Shown piece by piece: positions 1 to 12,895 of a DNA stretch of 64,000 nucleotides. The notes beneath the pieces were generated by a model, which was given only the letters and a program-made list of their open reading frames with translations, did not search any database and was not told the origin of the DNA. This DNA comes from Zhengitettix transpicula (lineage: Eukaryota; Arthropoda; Insecta; Orthoptera; Tetrigidae). Each line of letters starts with the position of its first letter. Within the stretch, counting starts at the first letter, position 1. The stretch lies in NCBI GenBank assembly GCA_037074705.1, contig CM073595.1, forward strand, positions 47,425,639 through 47,489,638, read 5' to 3'. A program made the position numbers and the translations under genes.

Positions 1-1843
1 CCGGTACGGTTTCCTCCAGGTATTAGGAAAGGAAATAACAGAACAGGTTCTCGTCAGCGTGTGACAAATACAGTAGTCTTCATTTAATTGTGCAATTAGT
101 ACACTGAATTTTTCCGACAAAAAGTGACTGTGATCAGTGAACGATATCATAATTATGGGCAACGAATTTTAGAAGATAAGGCGACTCCCAAGGCATCTAT
201 GAAGACTAATATTGGTTGAAGTGGAATTAACACTGTGACAGATTAAGACTGTGAACAAGTCGTTGTTGTTAATAACGCGCTTAAATTGTTGTTTTCCTGT
301 GATACAAATTCTAAAACGTTAGCTGAAACGAAGGATTATTTACGTGGATCGAAAATGTAACCATTTTCGAAAGATATTTTACTGTTCACGGTTTGACCAA
401 TGGGCATTGCAAACCTCTAACATTTTTCTTAATTAATAATTAAGGGCGTGAGGCATACAAATGTGCATCTTCCGATCTGCAAAATCAATTCATGAAGAAT
501 TATAAAAATCCCATACATATTGTCCTAACAAACATTTGGCCAGATGTACGTATTAAAAAGGCTGTAAGTTTCACTTGATCTGGTGAAGAAAAATTCAAAC
601 TCCAAATTTGAGTTAATATCGAAAAAAAAGAAATGTGAAATAGTTCTGAATTTCCAGTAGTGAATAAAGAGCGTTGGACACAGCTTCATAGAAGATGTCC
701 TGAAGATGAATAAAAATGTTTTTTTGCGTATTTAGCAGACACTTATACACCAGAAGATGCTACGTTTACAACTAATATCTGGGTTAGAGAGGTCTGACAG
801 CAACAGGAGGACTGTCAAGCATTAAATTCCAAATTCAACAGCCATTGTTCAATTTATTGGGTTCTATTGAAATTTCAGGTATCAAAAATAGATGATTGCG
901 AAAAATGTAAGATTGACTAAAAATAATTATATATGAGACGCGACACAAAAATTTCGAAAAGGAATTTTTTTAAAATTATAGCCCGTAAAAATACGCCAAT
1001 CTTAACCGTAAATCAGTTATAAATTACTGAAAAGTATCGATACGACTGTATATTAAATAATTAAAAATTATATGCAATAAAATTATTTGATCTTTATATA
1101 AATATATGGCACAGGTATATATATATATATATATATATATCCATCCACATTTGGGCTATGCACATCAAAATAATCGCCGTATCCTGATCGCCATCCAAAT
1201 TTGCAAAATACCAGAAAACCCTTTGGAAAATCATTTTAGGTGATTAAATAAAAATAAAAAAATTTACAAGTTGAGAATTATAAATTTAAAAACTCTGTGA
1301 TCTACAATAATTTTTGGCAGATAAACGTCGTGTTTAATCAAGGTTCCCCGATTGGAGAACATTTAAATGTTTAAAGTATATATAGGAAAAATTACTCCAT
1401 ATAACATTTGTTATTAATATATAAATAGTGTGCATTGATCTATTTTTATATAATGTACAGGTAAATAACCACTTTCTAAGTTGCTAACTTTGGCTTAGAT
1501 ATTAATATATTTAATATATTAGTAAACCGAGGTATGTCACGATTATTACGTGGGATTTCTAATTATGTACATATTTGTTTTTATTTTTATGTTACAGATG
1601 ATAATGGCTAATTAGGTCAGAACCTTAAAATCAAACATACGTTTATATTTAATAAATATATTCTATGAAACATTTTAGTGTACATTAACAAAATGCAATT
1701 AATAATAAAAAAATTATCTTATCACATTTTGCCTACTGTATATGAGAGAGATATTAGATACAATATCTGTAATTAAGAAATCCCATTTTATGTCACATCA
1801 TAAAAGAATATTTTTACTATAATCTATAGGCGTCACTACTCAC
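1..1843. other. AT-rich stretch without a recognisable gene
   Basis: I see no open frame with a recognisable product and no clear mobile-element signature here. A perfect (TA)n microsatellite lies at about 1115-1140. Confidence 0.5.
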
Positions 1844-1938
1844 CTTTCTATTTGCATGGGTTTGTTCGGGAACTGGACTCCGTCCATGCACAGCATTTTG
1901 ATGATTTCGTTATCAAGTCCACAGAGATAATTTATAAT
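1844..1938 (-). CDS. Candidate isolated coding exon (or pseudo-exon), unknown product
   Basis: On the minus strand a perfect donor (AAG then GTGAGT, junction 1844/1843) closes a 95-nt open stretch of 31 codons with an amino-acid mix unlike the AT-rich surroundings; its core reads LDNEIIKMLCMDGVQFPNKP. The best acceptor for this frame is the AG at 1939-1940, but the pyrimidine tract before it is poor. A second frame, open just upstream (DPDASIVNLEEDYKLSLW), reads towards the same place but ends in TGA, as if one frameshift separated the two. It is therefore either a short real exon or a decayed retrocopy or element. I do not recognise the protein, and no partner exon was identified in the window. 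Confidence 0.3.
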
Positions 1939-2231
1939 CTTCCTCGAGATTTACAATGGATGCGTCCGGATCCTTAGTAAAGAAAGCCCTTCATTTCAGG
2001 TGCTTCTGGAATCAGAAGATGCAGGGGGGGGGAAATTTTATTTGTATCACATTACTAGATGCGTGTTCGAATTCTTAAAAGCTGTAATTGCAAATAATAG
2101 CGATACATTAAGATTTTTAGTGTACTCAAATTTATCCATTATCCAAATCTATGTAAAATAATTTACAGTAATATATAGGCCTAATTGTAAACCTGTTGGT
2201 ATTGCTACTAGTAACAAACTTATTGTAGAAT

Positions 2232-3134
2232 AAATATATATAATAAAAAAGGATGTATATTTGTATGTATGTATGTATGTATGCATGTATTTACGTTGTT
2301 CTTTATACAAATTTTATCGCGTGGACAGAATGCAACAAAAATTGGTATACGTATTCTGCCAAAATCGAGAACCGGTACTGTGGGGGTGACAAACCACTAG
2401 CATAAATGTGAAAAGAATTATAATTTTAAAAAGTGATCATTAAGTGATAAATTACTGCGCGCCAATATATCATGACATCACGCGACAGAGAGAGACGTTA
2501 CTACGCGACGAACAAAGGAAATAGTTCGATTTTTCCGTAATGAAATGAAGCAGAAATATTTTCATTGAATAAAAGTATAATTCTATCCAGTAATACTCCA
2601 TCGAGTGATAATAAAAAACAATACAAAATACTTTACAATCGTTGCGGAAAATGTTAGTTAATTTAGTGAGTGCAATATGGCCACCATTTTTTTACATTTG
2701 GAATGTAGCTATCAATTTGATCACTTCAATCCTTCGTAATGTGCGAATACTGATGGACAATTATATCCTGCAATACTCAAGAAGTACTGTCTGAAGACTT
2801 ACTGACAATTATTTGTTCGCGGAGAATTATATTTCTAAAGAATAACGATGGTATGTTTGTTGCTATTATGCAATTAAATTCTATGTATCTTATAGCTCTT
2901 AAATTAATGCAGTATATTTATGTATTGGTAAAGAAATTCGGAGGTTGAGATTGATGCAATAAAATTCAATGTATTTTATAGCTGTTCAATTAAAGCACTA
3001 TTGTTCGAAATTGTGTACGGAACTAGGAATAGTTAGATTTAGGTTGTGTCTTCTTGACTAAAGATTAATATAGAATTAAATTCTTTTTCGGGTTTATATA
3101 AATAAGACACGGGCAACGCCGGGCACTCAGCTAG
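2232..3134 (+). mobile_element. Non-autonomous Helitron-like element, copy 1
   Basis: This stretch of about 900 bp is nearly identical to 18189-19083. Its 3' end is a GC-rich motif (GGGCAACGCCGGGC) closing in CTAG at 3131-3134 followed by T, which fits the Helitron 3' rule of CTRR with insertion before T. The 5' end (AATATATATAATAAAAAAGG, then a TGTA repeat) is slightly altered relative to copy 2, so its exact first base is uncertain. No Rep/helicase frame is present. Copy 1 lacks about 9 nt near 2945 that copy 2 has, and has a longer TGTA microsatellite near 2261-2290. Confidence 0.75.
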
Positions 3135-4340
3135 TGTAATATAAAACACCGTGTTTTTGATTCTCTTGAATGTTATATGATCATTAAGAATTATTTCTAC
3201 TTTTGTTAAAAGTTTCCATCACTCGCGTGTATATTCCATGACGCAAGAATGGAAATCGCCCTTATAATTATTTTTTTTAAAAAAATCGCTACTTAATAAT
3301 AAATTTTAAGAGGTATAAAAATAAAGAATAAAAATTATTTACAACAGACGCGTCAAAAAAAATCATCTATTTTCCAATGCACGTCAATCTGCTGAACGTC
3401 TTGGAAAGAACATTCTCTCACGAAGTACACAGTTTGTAATGGTGTCGATTTATTAAATAGTTTCTAAATTAACTCCCCACATTTAGAAAACTGACCCTTT
3501 TTCCAATTATTTTATTCAAACGTGCAATATATTTATACATCTAGATACCAGTTTTGTTGTATCTATAACATATCAAAATTTCCTAAAAATATTACTTATT
3601 TTTATAAAATGATGTGCTTACATATAAGTCCTAGTAAGAAACATCAATGTCAGTATATAAAAATCCAATCTTACGGCTTCGTTGCGTAATGAACACAAAA
3701 CACGCTTGCTGTTTTACAAATATGCGGAAATACAGATCGTCAGACTGATGATGCAGCCACGGTCAGGGGAAATGCCCGCTGACATCATTTCAACATATAT
3801 TTCTTTGAAGTCTGAGCCAGTCTAAAAGCAAAAAAAAACAAAAAACGTGTGTTTTGATACATGGAAATAATTTTAAATCACAATTAGTTATTCTACTGGT
3901 ACTAAAAGCTAAGACAGTTGTAATACGAGGATTCTCGCAGTAGCGACCACATCTATGCAAATGACACGGATTATTACAAAAATCGATGTACGTACATGGA
4001 AAAACCTGAAATTTTTGATAAAAATGAGTTAAATTTTTTAATTAGAATAATCACCTCAACAATCTTCATTAAACGAAAACGAAACGATGTATAAAATCAT
4101 CCGTATGCTTTATTAGTTATATAGTTGGTCCATAACAGGGGAACAGAAACATTGTTACACGGTTCCTAACGTAAGGGACACACAAGTTTGCCTTCGATGT
4201 GTATTCCTTTTAGGACAGTCTTTTTTCATTAACGTGTTGCCTACAACTTTTCTTAGTTTATTTATTTAAAACCTTTTGTTACTTTTTGGCTGCATCTATA
4301 AGACTACCCTTCGTCAACTCTTGATAACAGATATTTCGAT
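3135..4340. other. No gene seen
   Basis: AT-rich DNA with only short random frames; no element end or structured repeat recognised. Confidence 0.5.
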
Positions 4341-4690
4341 TACCACCTACGAGGGGTCACCAGAAACTAAGGTTACAAAGCCTGATTTGAAACATGCATA
4401 TTTTATCTCATACAACCAATACAGCGACCTGATGGTACATACAACAGGTTATTTTTTGACATAGTCTCCATATTGGCGTAGGCACTTCAGGCTTCGTGGA
4501 ATGAGTTTGAATATTCCCCCCTGGTAAAAACTCAGTCCTTGCGTGTTCAAACACGTTGACGTGAAGAGTTTCACCTCCTCGTCTGAAACGAATTGTCGGG
4601 TTCCTTCAAGTGAGGAAAAATATGAAAGTCGCTTGGAGCGAGGTCCGGGCTGTAGGGAGGGTGGTCGATGATGCTTCAACAGCGTGCTGC
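4341..4690 (-). mobile_element. Mariner-like transposase C-terminal relic
   Basis: The minus strand at 4449-4679 encodes the C-terminal signature of mariner transposases: SDEEVK, then FYQGGIFKLIPR, then KCL, and finally GDYVKK before the stop. Just upstream the conserved stretch around the last catalytic aspartate (family pattern PPYSPDLAPSD) is still visible but in a shifted frame, so the copy is dead. The non-coding end beyond the stop, about 4341-4450, resembles the ends of the mariner relic at 7395-8095. The N-terminal half and the first catalytic residues are missing. Confidence 0.75.
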
Positions 4691-4699
4691 TCTTCTGAG

Positions 4700-7394
4700 C
4701 TGTTATCGTGACGACAGCACGACGCCCATGAAGTGACTGTCACTTTTTTCCTCACTTGAACAAAATTAATCAACGAATTGATATGAGCTGAAATTTTGGA
4801 TCGCCCAGTGAGCCTTCTTCCAGTAAAAGTTATTTAGCATAATACGTCGGAACTGTGTGTTTATTTATGATGGTCTACATTGGAAGACAAGTGAGCCATA
4901 CTAGATTTTCACGCGGACGAATTATGATGTTGTCAGGTTGTCTCATGAGTGAACTTATCCTCGTCGATATTTCACGAATAATGCGTTGGTCACAAAGACG
5001 TATCGGTTGACGTTCAACAAATTTTAAAATTTAGATTTTAACTGGTCGGATGGTTAATTTATATGGAATTAATCAGAGTGATTTTCTGTGTGCCATTTCT
5101 AGTTGCGTATTTACGTAGTGACGAAATATTCTCCACTCCTTCACCACGACGTTAGCGATTCATTTCGATCCGTGATGTTTTATTTATCTTGGCAACAGAA
5201 CATCGAGGAGTATAAGTTTGAAATGCTAAATGGAAGCGTCTCTTAGAGTTGCACAGCAGTGAACTTTGAAATTCAAAGATGTGTGTGTGTGTGTGTGTCG
5301 GATCCACTTGGTAGGGAAATTTTCTATTCAACCCCTTATTTTAGGCGTCATCAGTCATGCGGTTTGATGCGGTTCTCCATCTTATTTGATCCCGAGATGA
5401 TCTTGTCGGATCACAATATTTACTGTATCACACGTCCGCAAATGTTGATTTGTGTATGTCATCCTTTCATTACAGTGTTAACATCTGAAAAGGTCCGCAA
5501 AAAATAATAGCAACTTGGGACGAATATTAAAAAAAATGGCTTGTCATGCTAGGTTCGGGCTCAAAAGCCAAAAAATCTGTTGTCTTTCCCATCCCATCCA
5601 CAAACACACAACATGGTTCAAGATATTCAAAATATAATTGAATGATACAATATTTCGTCTCACTCACGTTTTCTTATAAACAGCTTTGTATTACAGCATG
5701 GATCTGGAAATGCATAACTACAGACTTATCCGAATTTCCGTATCTGATCGGTTTGTGTGAAGTTCAACTGACTAGTAGGAGCGCTCTGTTCACATATCAA
5801 AGTGCGCTCCTTCTGACTGAATAAAGTCAACTGCTCTTCTTCGAATTCTGAAACAAAATTTCATTTACTTCGAAACAACATGGATATATAATATCCTCGT
5901 GTATTTGTAATTTTGAATCTAACCTTATATGTATATATCGCTGGTACCCAATGGAAAAAATGAAATTTTCAGATAATTTATAATTCATTTATATAATTCT
6001 GAAAACATTTTAAAACAGTCAATAAGTGTATTTCACTTATCGGTACACTAAACAATACATACAAAAAAAACTATTCGTTTTCAGATAATTTAAGAATGAA
6101 TTATTTCAATAACCCCGCGCAATTTTTTTTTAACATTTCGGATAAATAAAGGCCCGTCGTAGCACTGATTCACATTTTTTTTAAAAAAAACCACCCTTTG
6201 AAGTGACATCGCCTCGCAAGAACAAATTTAAATATTTAGTCAGGACTATTTCATCATCTCATTTACGTGCTAATCCCAGCCGAGCTCTGTGCAGTGAAGG
6301 AGGTGTTGTATTTCATTGGGTGAAAACCATATGCAAATATCTTTCCAAGACAATTGTGTCAAGGATTATGTGCAACGTATCAAGCAGAAACCCTTCGTGC
6401 TGATAATTGTCGGCAAGTGTCCATAAATATAATCTTGTTGTTCAATATTTTCGTGTTTCTTATAAACGTTCATATTAAAAAAAATTTTCCCGTTTCTTAT
6501 TCAAGCACCAAAAAACGTCGCTCAAAACATTCAGTTCTTTCTTTGTATTATACAATATATATATTTAAAATATAAACCGTACAATTCTGACTTCCATACG
6601 ACCAAGGAAGAATAGTTACAACTATTTCTTTCGCTTTAAGTTGAATTTATGGTCCTGAATCAAACATGTGTAATTTTGCAACCGAATTAGTTTTCTTCAT
6701 GAGCACAAATATCAACTGTATTTTTAATTAATAGACGAGCTCCTTGAGTTCCACATTTTCTTTGGGCGAAAGAAAAAAATAACTAGTAAAACAAATCGTA
6801 GTCACATCATTCTTTCCGTATTTCGGTCCGTTTCTCGCGTTATTTGAAGCTAGTCGTCGACAGACTTTTACGATTTTAACCCTGTTAATTCCCTATTATA
6901 ATAGTCGCAGTTAACTAATACGAAGTATTTTACAAGTATATCTATTAAATTAATTATCAAACAGGTTTACTTTTAAGCGACTCATTGCTTATATATTTGC
7001 AAAGTTTTCAGAAAACATAATATTCGCACATAACGTTTTCATATTTAGTAATACACTCACGAAAAACCTTTCTCAGATAAAACAACATTTCATTTGTTGC
7101 AAATTTCTATTTTTTATCAAAATACATCGGGAATTCTTAAGACACCATTGTGATTGGTTCAACAGACAGGTCATATAGTTGTTACAGTAATCAGTAACCT
7201 TGCTCTCTGCAGTTATTATCGATTTCTTGAAATAAAGCGCTGAGAAACGTCTGGAATTTTTATAAAAATAAAATTCTACCAGATTTGATGAATATAGGTG
7301 GTTCAGTTACGTAGCCCACCAAAGGCGTTATAAAATAGCGAAGCTCGTTGTGGTCTGAGAAAGACGAGAAGAAATAAGCCAACGAGATGATAAT
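4700..7394. other. No gene seen; short microsatellite
   Basis: Unassigned AT-rich DNA. A (GT)n run lies at about 5280-5299. Small open frames near 5259-5824 and 6203-6575 show no domain, compositional bias or splice context that supports coding. Confidence 0.5.
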
Positions 7395-8095
7395 GAGGGG
7401 TGAACGGAAATTAAGGTTAAAAAGCCTGCAGTGAAACGTGCACATTTTATTTCATACAACCACCCGATACAGTAGGTTATTTTTTTATTTATACCACATC
7501 GGTTTTGGAACTTGTCGCTTAATGGGATGAGTTTTAAAAGGTGAAAGTCGCTCGTAGCGAGGTCTGGACTGTAGGGAGGGTGGTCGACGAGGTCCCAGCA
7601 AAACAGCGTCTGAGCTCATGAAGCGACTAGTGCCTAAACGGATATAGAATTTAAATATTTCCTCCTGGTAAAAGTCCTGTCTTTGCGTGTTCATCCACGT
7701 TGTCGCGAAGTGTTTCACCTCCTCGTCTGAAGCTAATTTTCGGCCTCCTACATGCTGCACAAGTAATGAAAAAAAGTTGAAAGTCTCTCCAAGGGTGTCA
7801 TCTTCTTTCATGACAAGATGCGACTTCATACAGCCCAGAAGACCACCATCACGCTGTTGAACCAGTTTTTTTGGGACCTCATCGACCACCCTCCCTACAG
7901 TCCGGACCTCGCTCCGAGCGACTTTCACCTTTTCAAACTCATCCCATGAAGCGACAAAACCATTACGGGACCCTATGTCAAAAATAACCTACTGTATGTA
8001 CTATAGGGCGACTGTATTCGTTGCATGAAATAAAATGTACAAGTTTCACTGCTTTGTAACCTTAGATTCTGATCACCCGGACCATAGAATCAAAC
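7395..8095. mobile_element. Rearranged mariner-like relic with two opposed 3' ends
   Basis: Two copies of the same transposase segment face each other. On the plus strand about 7866-7950 reads DHPPYSPDLAPSDFHLF, the mariner D34D-region signature. On the minus strand about 7500-7620 reads the same segment with substitutions (DHPPYSPDLATSDFHLF) and then a stop. Between them the minus strand keeps the C-terminal SDEEVK...FYQEEIFKF signature (about 7640-7740). The outer ends, about 7395-7500 and 7960-8090, are inverted copies of one another and resemble the end of the relic at 4341. This looks like a foldback rearrangement of a mariner 3' half. The open frame of 147 codons over 7485-7928 is a by-product of the inversion and not an intact protein. 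Confidence 0.7.
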
Positions 8096-9539
8096 ATATT
8101 TTCGTAATAGTAACATATCTAAGATTATTTTAACTTGAAAAGTAAATTCAAGACTAATAATTTAGTGATAGATAAAGGTCGTAAGATTAATTAGGGGAAG
8201 GATCTGGTTCAATTTAGTAGTCTTCCAATGCTCATTGAAAAAAAACAACAGTGAAATGCTTACATATCTACGAAAGGAGAAACTGAGAAAGGAAAATATG
8301 GAAATCGCTGGAAATCACGAAAAGAAATTTCTGCGTTAAAGCACCGTGGGATTTATGACGTTCTTATACACGGCACGTGGGACATCGGTTAATATACAAG
8401 TTGGTGGTTAAAAATTTGAATATATAAATTTCTGATTTTGCAAGCCGTAAATAAATTACCTAAATGTTCTTCAGTACACAAAATATATTAAATAAAAGAT
8501 AATCGCGTTGGAGAATTTATTTAAATTTCAGAAGAAACATTGATACAATTATTATTTATTGCGAACACATATTACGATTTAAAGAAAGTAATTGCGAAAA
8601 TATAAAATAGGTCCTATTTTTGGTATTCGGTGGACAGATTTTGATCTAATTAAATTACTATTTTAAACTGTAATTTCGAATAAATTTAATGGCCTCTATG
8701 GCTTGAGGTTGTGAGAACTTTCTCTGGATTCGTAAATTAAAGTTTCAAAAAATACCTCGATTATATAAATACATATAAAAATCAGTTCTTCACTGCGATC
8801 CTACATTTTAGACCACTGGAACTGCACACGGTCTAATGGATGGAGAAATTTCGCACCGGTTCTGGAGTCGACACGGATAGCTCAGTTCCGCCCTGGTTCG
8901 ACATTTTTTCCCAACCGATAGTTTAATCGAGTAAATTATTTTTATCTGGGCTGAAGTACCAAGTAGCTAGAGAATACTTCATTTTGAACTGGGAAAATAA
9001 ATACGAAGCTCTCTTATTTCAAGCAGGTGTTCAGGATTCTGGTCATGCCATTACAAGTAACGCTTTAGACATGTTATGGGTCAATTGTAAGACGTAATCC
9101 TTCGTGAATTAAAATTTCATTTGTTTCAGAAATATTGTCTTCAAGTTGCTGAGGCCCCTTGACATTTATGGAGTACGATAAACATTTTTTAATATAAAAC
9201 ATCGGTGATAAAGCTGATTATTTTAAATCAGAGCTGAACGCCAGGTGTTCTTTGTTTTATTTTAGTTCAGAAGGTTACCTTATCGCTGACCTACTAAAAG
9301 TTCACGTGAACTCATTGAGTTCTTGTCTTAACGCGTACACTGACTCATTGCCTTGGCAAACAACTCGCTGCCCTGGAAACCTGTCAGCTGACTAGCAATT
9401 ACTCGAACATATATTAACTGTCTGTACCACACAACACAATTTTTTTAAATTCAAAATGCAACGGAATCGTACGACGTGTGCACCGCAATGAGATCTGCCA
9501 GACAAATAAAAAACAATTTGGGCTGTTACAAGAGTAAGG
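8096..9539. other. No gene seen
   Basis: AT-rich DNA. A stretch near 8870-8910 has weak tRNA-promoter look-alikes but no tRNA fold (see rejected list). Confidence 0.5.
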
Positions 9540-9840
9540 AAAAGCGGTGATTCGGACGGTTGACGTTAAGTAGGCTAAAACAACACGAAGTGCGACGGAA
9601 CAGTGCTAAAGTGAAACAGTTTAGTATGTGGCAACGGTTATCGGCAAATTCAGCGTGTCGCGCGGGAACAATGCGACCTGACACCGAAAGGAGATTCAGG
9701 TCAGTAGAGTTATTTCGGCAATTTAATTTCCGGCCCAGTTGCCGGGTTGCCGTTGTCAGCGCCGTTGGTTCCAGTGAAGATTTCTAGCTGAGCGTGAAAG
9801 TGTTGAGAGTTTCCAATTACATTTCACGCTGTGGCTCCGA
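9540..9840 (+). promoter_or_regulatory. CpG-rich patch, possible promoter or 5' exon
   Basis: This patch is clearly richer in GC and CpG than the flanks. It has a small open frame (9560-9787), and a good plus-strand donor (TTCAG then GTCAGT, junction 9699/9700) lies inside it, so it could be an untranslated or short coding first exon. No downstream partner exon was recognised and no TATA box was found. Confidence 0.3.
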
Positions 9841-10359
9841 CCACGTAGATCGGATTTGATTTCTGCTCAGCCTCGAGTACGTACTCGACGAAATATGTGA
9901 TAGAAAACCGTGTCCAGTCAAATTATATTGCGTTAATATGTAACAATGATCGATAGCAAGAATATAGAGGCCTGGGAAACGGTAGAGAATTAAAAGCCAT
10001 CATTCACAGAATCGTAGCACAGGATTTAAGGCTGTCAGAGCCTGAGTGATGGCAGGATTTAAATCGAAGCGAACTGGCAACTTACCAAAAATTAAATTAG
10101 CCCAGTAAAATACAAAATTTTGTGTTGCCTTCCTGTTGAAGGCGTGTTGATAAAATTCTGCTGGTCTTTCTTCTGACGATGGATATTTAAAACGCAGTCT
10201 TGCCCAATCGAGTAGTACTTGCGTGGTTACTTTGTGAACAATTCGTTAGCATCCGCTTTCTTTTCTGACCCATGTTAACAGTTGTATTTTGTGGGCGTGT
10301 TTGTGATCCTTTAAATAAATATAAGACACAAAATTTCTTAATTATAATTATTTGGCACT

Positions 10360-10730
10360 GATGATGTGATTCCGACAGTGAATTGTTTTTTTGTTTTTTT
10401 CTTTTTTCGTTCGGGACGGCCGCGCTCGTTGCCGTGTTCGATATTTAGTGAAACGCGTGTAAAGTATCCGTACTTACCACGTGCGACGTGCGGAGAGCGC
10501 ACTACGCAGAGAGCCGCTGCGAATTGCAGTGATAAGCTGGGCGGCAAATCATATCGCGGTGCAACCTTGACACAGTTGCACAAGGCACGTGACGCATCGG
10601 GGATCAGTGAACCCCCTCCCTCGGTCACTATGTCGCCGCAGACAGGTTCCTGCCAAAATCACGCGCCACAAAATATAGAGCACTGAGAGAACGCGTTCGT
10701 ACGTGTGAGGCCGTGCGCAAGACGTACTCC
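10360..10730 (-). promoter_or_regulatory. CpG-rich island with minus-strand donor, possible promoter/5' exon
   Basis: A second CpG-rich island. On the minus strand a near-consensus donor (GTG then GTAAGTACG, junction 10478/10477) ends a region of about 210 nt that starts near an insect-type initiator (TCAGT, about 10680-10690). ATGs inside the region open only a short frame ended by TAG before the donor, so if transcribed this is most likely an untranslated first exon with a small upstream frame. With the patch at 9540-9840 it could form one divergent promoter region. No gene product can be assigned. Confidence 0.35.
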
Positions 10731-11129
10731 TCCATTTTATGCATTATGCACGTATGCGTGTTGACACCAATGCGCACAATAGCCAACTTGTGGTATTAAT
10801 AGACTTTGAGTATGTATACGCATGCAGTGACGCTACTATGCGCTGACCATGTAACAGCCCAGTAACTATATGCAGCTCATCGCTCAAAAGATCGGGAATT
10901 TTTTTTATTATCTTCCTACTTGCATATGTTGTGACCCATAGTGAAACCAAGATTCCGCATTAGAAAGTCCTCGGGAAAAGTAAAACCATGAAATTTTACA
11001 CCTACTTTCAGAACGAAGAATCCTCTTGAAAATAATGTTCAATAATAAATTGCAGAGCATAAAATTCTGCGTGAAATCTGATTACAAACTTTGGTCGAAT
11101 AAATCGGATTTATTTATTTTATTCCATTA

Positions 11130-12895
11130 GTCCTCGTACGAGGAAATAGGATCCGTCATTACATAAAATTACAATAAAATTATTGGATGCTACAATTATA
11201 AACAATTTAGAAGTTACCATAAAAATACTAAAAATCGGGAACATAAATTTCCCTGAACAACATAAGTAAAAGAACTAAATATAAATAATAACATAAAAAT
11301 AATTCTTTAACTGTACCTACGGTATAATATAATATTTACAGTACTATATAATTATTGGATGCTACAATTATAAACAATTTAGAAGTTAATATAAAAATAC
11401 TAAAATTCCGTATCATAAATTTCCCTGGCCAACATAAGTAAAAGAACTATATAGAAATAATAAAAAAAAAATAATCCTTTAACTATACTAAGGGTATAAT
11501 ATAATATTTACAGTACTATATAATTATTGGATGCTACAATTGTAAACAATTTAGAAGTTACCATAAAAATACTAAAAATCGGGAACATAAATTTTCCTGA
11601 CCAACGTAAGTAAAGAACTATATAGAAATAATAAACAAAAATAATTCTTTAACTATACTAAGAATATAATATATTATTTACAGTACTATATAATTGTTGG
11701 ATGCTACAATTGTAAACAATTTAGAAGGTAACATAAAAATACTAAAAATCGGGGAAAATAAATTTCCCTGACCAACATAAGTAAAAGAACTAAATATAAA
11801 TAATAACATAAAAATAATTCTTTAACTGTACTTACGGTATAATATAATATTTACAGTACTATATAATTATTGGATGCTACAATTATAAACAATTTAGAAG
11901 TTAATATAAAAATACTAAAATTCGGTATGATAAATTTCCCTGACCAACATAAGTAAAAGAACTATATAGAAATAATAACATAAGAATAATTCTTTAACTA
12001 TACTAAGGGTATAATATAATATTAACAGTACTATATAATTATTGGATGCTACAATTTTAAACAATTCAGAAGTTAACATAAAAATGCTAAAAATCGGGGA
12101 ACATAAATTTCCCTGACCAACATAAGTAAAAGAACTAAATATAAATAATAACATAAAAATAATTCTTTAACTGTACCTACGGTATAATATAATATTTACA
12201 GTACTATATAATTATTGGATGCTACAATTATAAACAATTTAGAAGTTAATATAAAAATACTAAAATTCCGTATCATAAATTTCCCTGACCAACATAAGTA
12301 AAAGAACTATATAGAAATAATAACATAAGAATAATTCTTTAACTATACTAAGGGTATAATATAATATTAACAGTACTATATAATTATTGGATGCTACAAT
12401 TGTAAACAATTTAGAAGGTAACATAAAAATACTAAAAATCGGGGAAAATAAATTTCCCTGACCAACATAAGTAAAAGAACTATATAGAAATAATAACATA
12501 AAAATAATTCTTTAACTGTACTTACGGTATAATATAATATTTACAGTACTATATAATTATTGGATGCTACAATTATAAACAATTTAGAAGTTAATATAAA
12601 AATACTAAAATTCGGTATGATAAATTTCCCTGACCAACATAAGTAAAAGAACTATATAGAATTAGTAACAAAAAATAATTATTTAACTATACTAAGGGTA
12701 TAACATAATATTTACAGTACTATATAATTATTGTATGCTACAATTGTAAACAATTCAGAAGTTAACATAAAAACACTAAAAATCGGGAACATACATTTTC
12801 CTAACCAACATAAGTGAAATATAAGAAATAATAACAAAAAAATTATTCTTTAACTATACTAAGGGTATAATATAATATTTACAGTACTCAAAAAG
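11130..12895. repeat. 172-bp AT-rich satellite, about 10 units, alternating subtypes
   Basis: The landmark TTGGATGCTACAATT recurs at 11183, 11355, 11527, 11697, 11870, 12042, 12215, 12387, 12560 and (one change) 12731, giving spacings of 170-173 bp. Units fall into two subtypes at a diagnostic site: AAAATCGGGAACATAAA-like (A) and AAATTCCGTATCATAAA-like (B). The order is A B A A B A B A B A, mostly a dimeric higher-order period of about 345 bp. The small open frames at 11915-12154 and 12260-12499 are by-products of this period. Confidence 0.95.

Noticed and set aside
7485..7928. 147-codon minus-strand open frame
   Set aside because: It crosses two opposed mariner fragments; part is antisense to the transposase signature, so it is not an intact protein.
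8868..8910. tRNA-like GGATAGCTCAGTTC...CTGGTTCGACATT
   Set aside because: The boxes are too close together and no cloverleaf can be drawn.
10338..10686. Overlapping 96- and 106-codon frames on opposite strands
   Set aside because: Both come from the same CpG-rich island; no domain, and the minus-strand frame runs through a strong donor.
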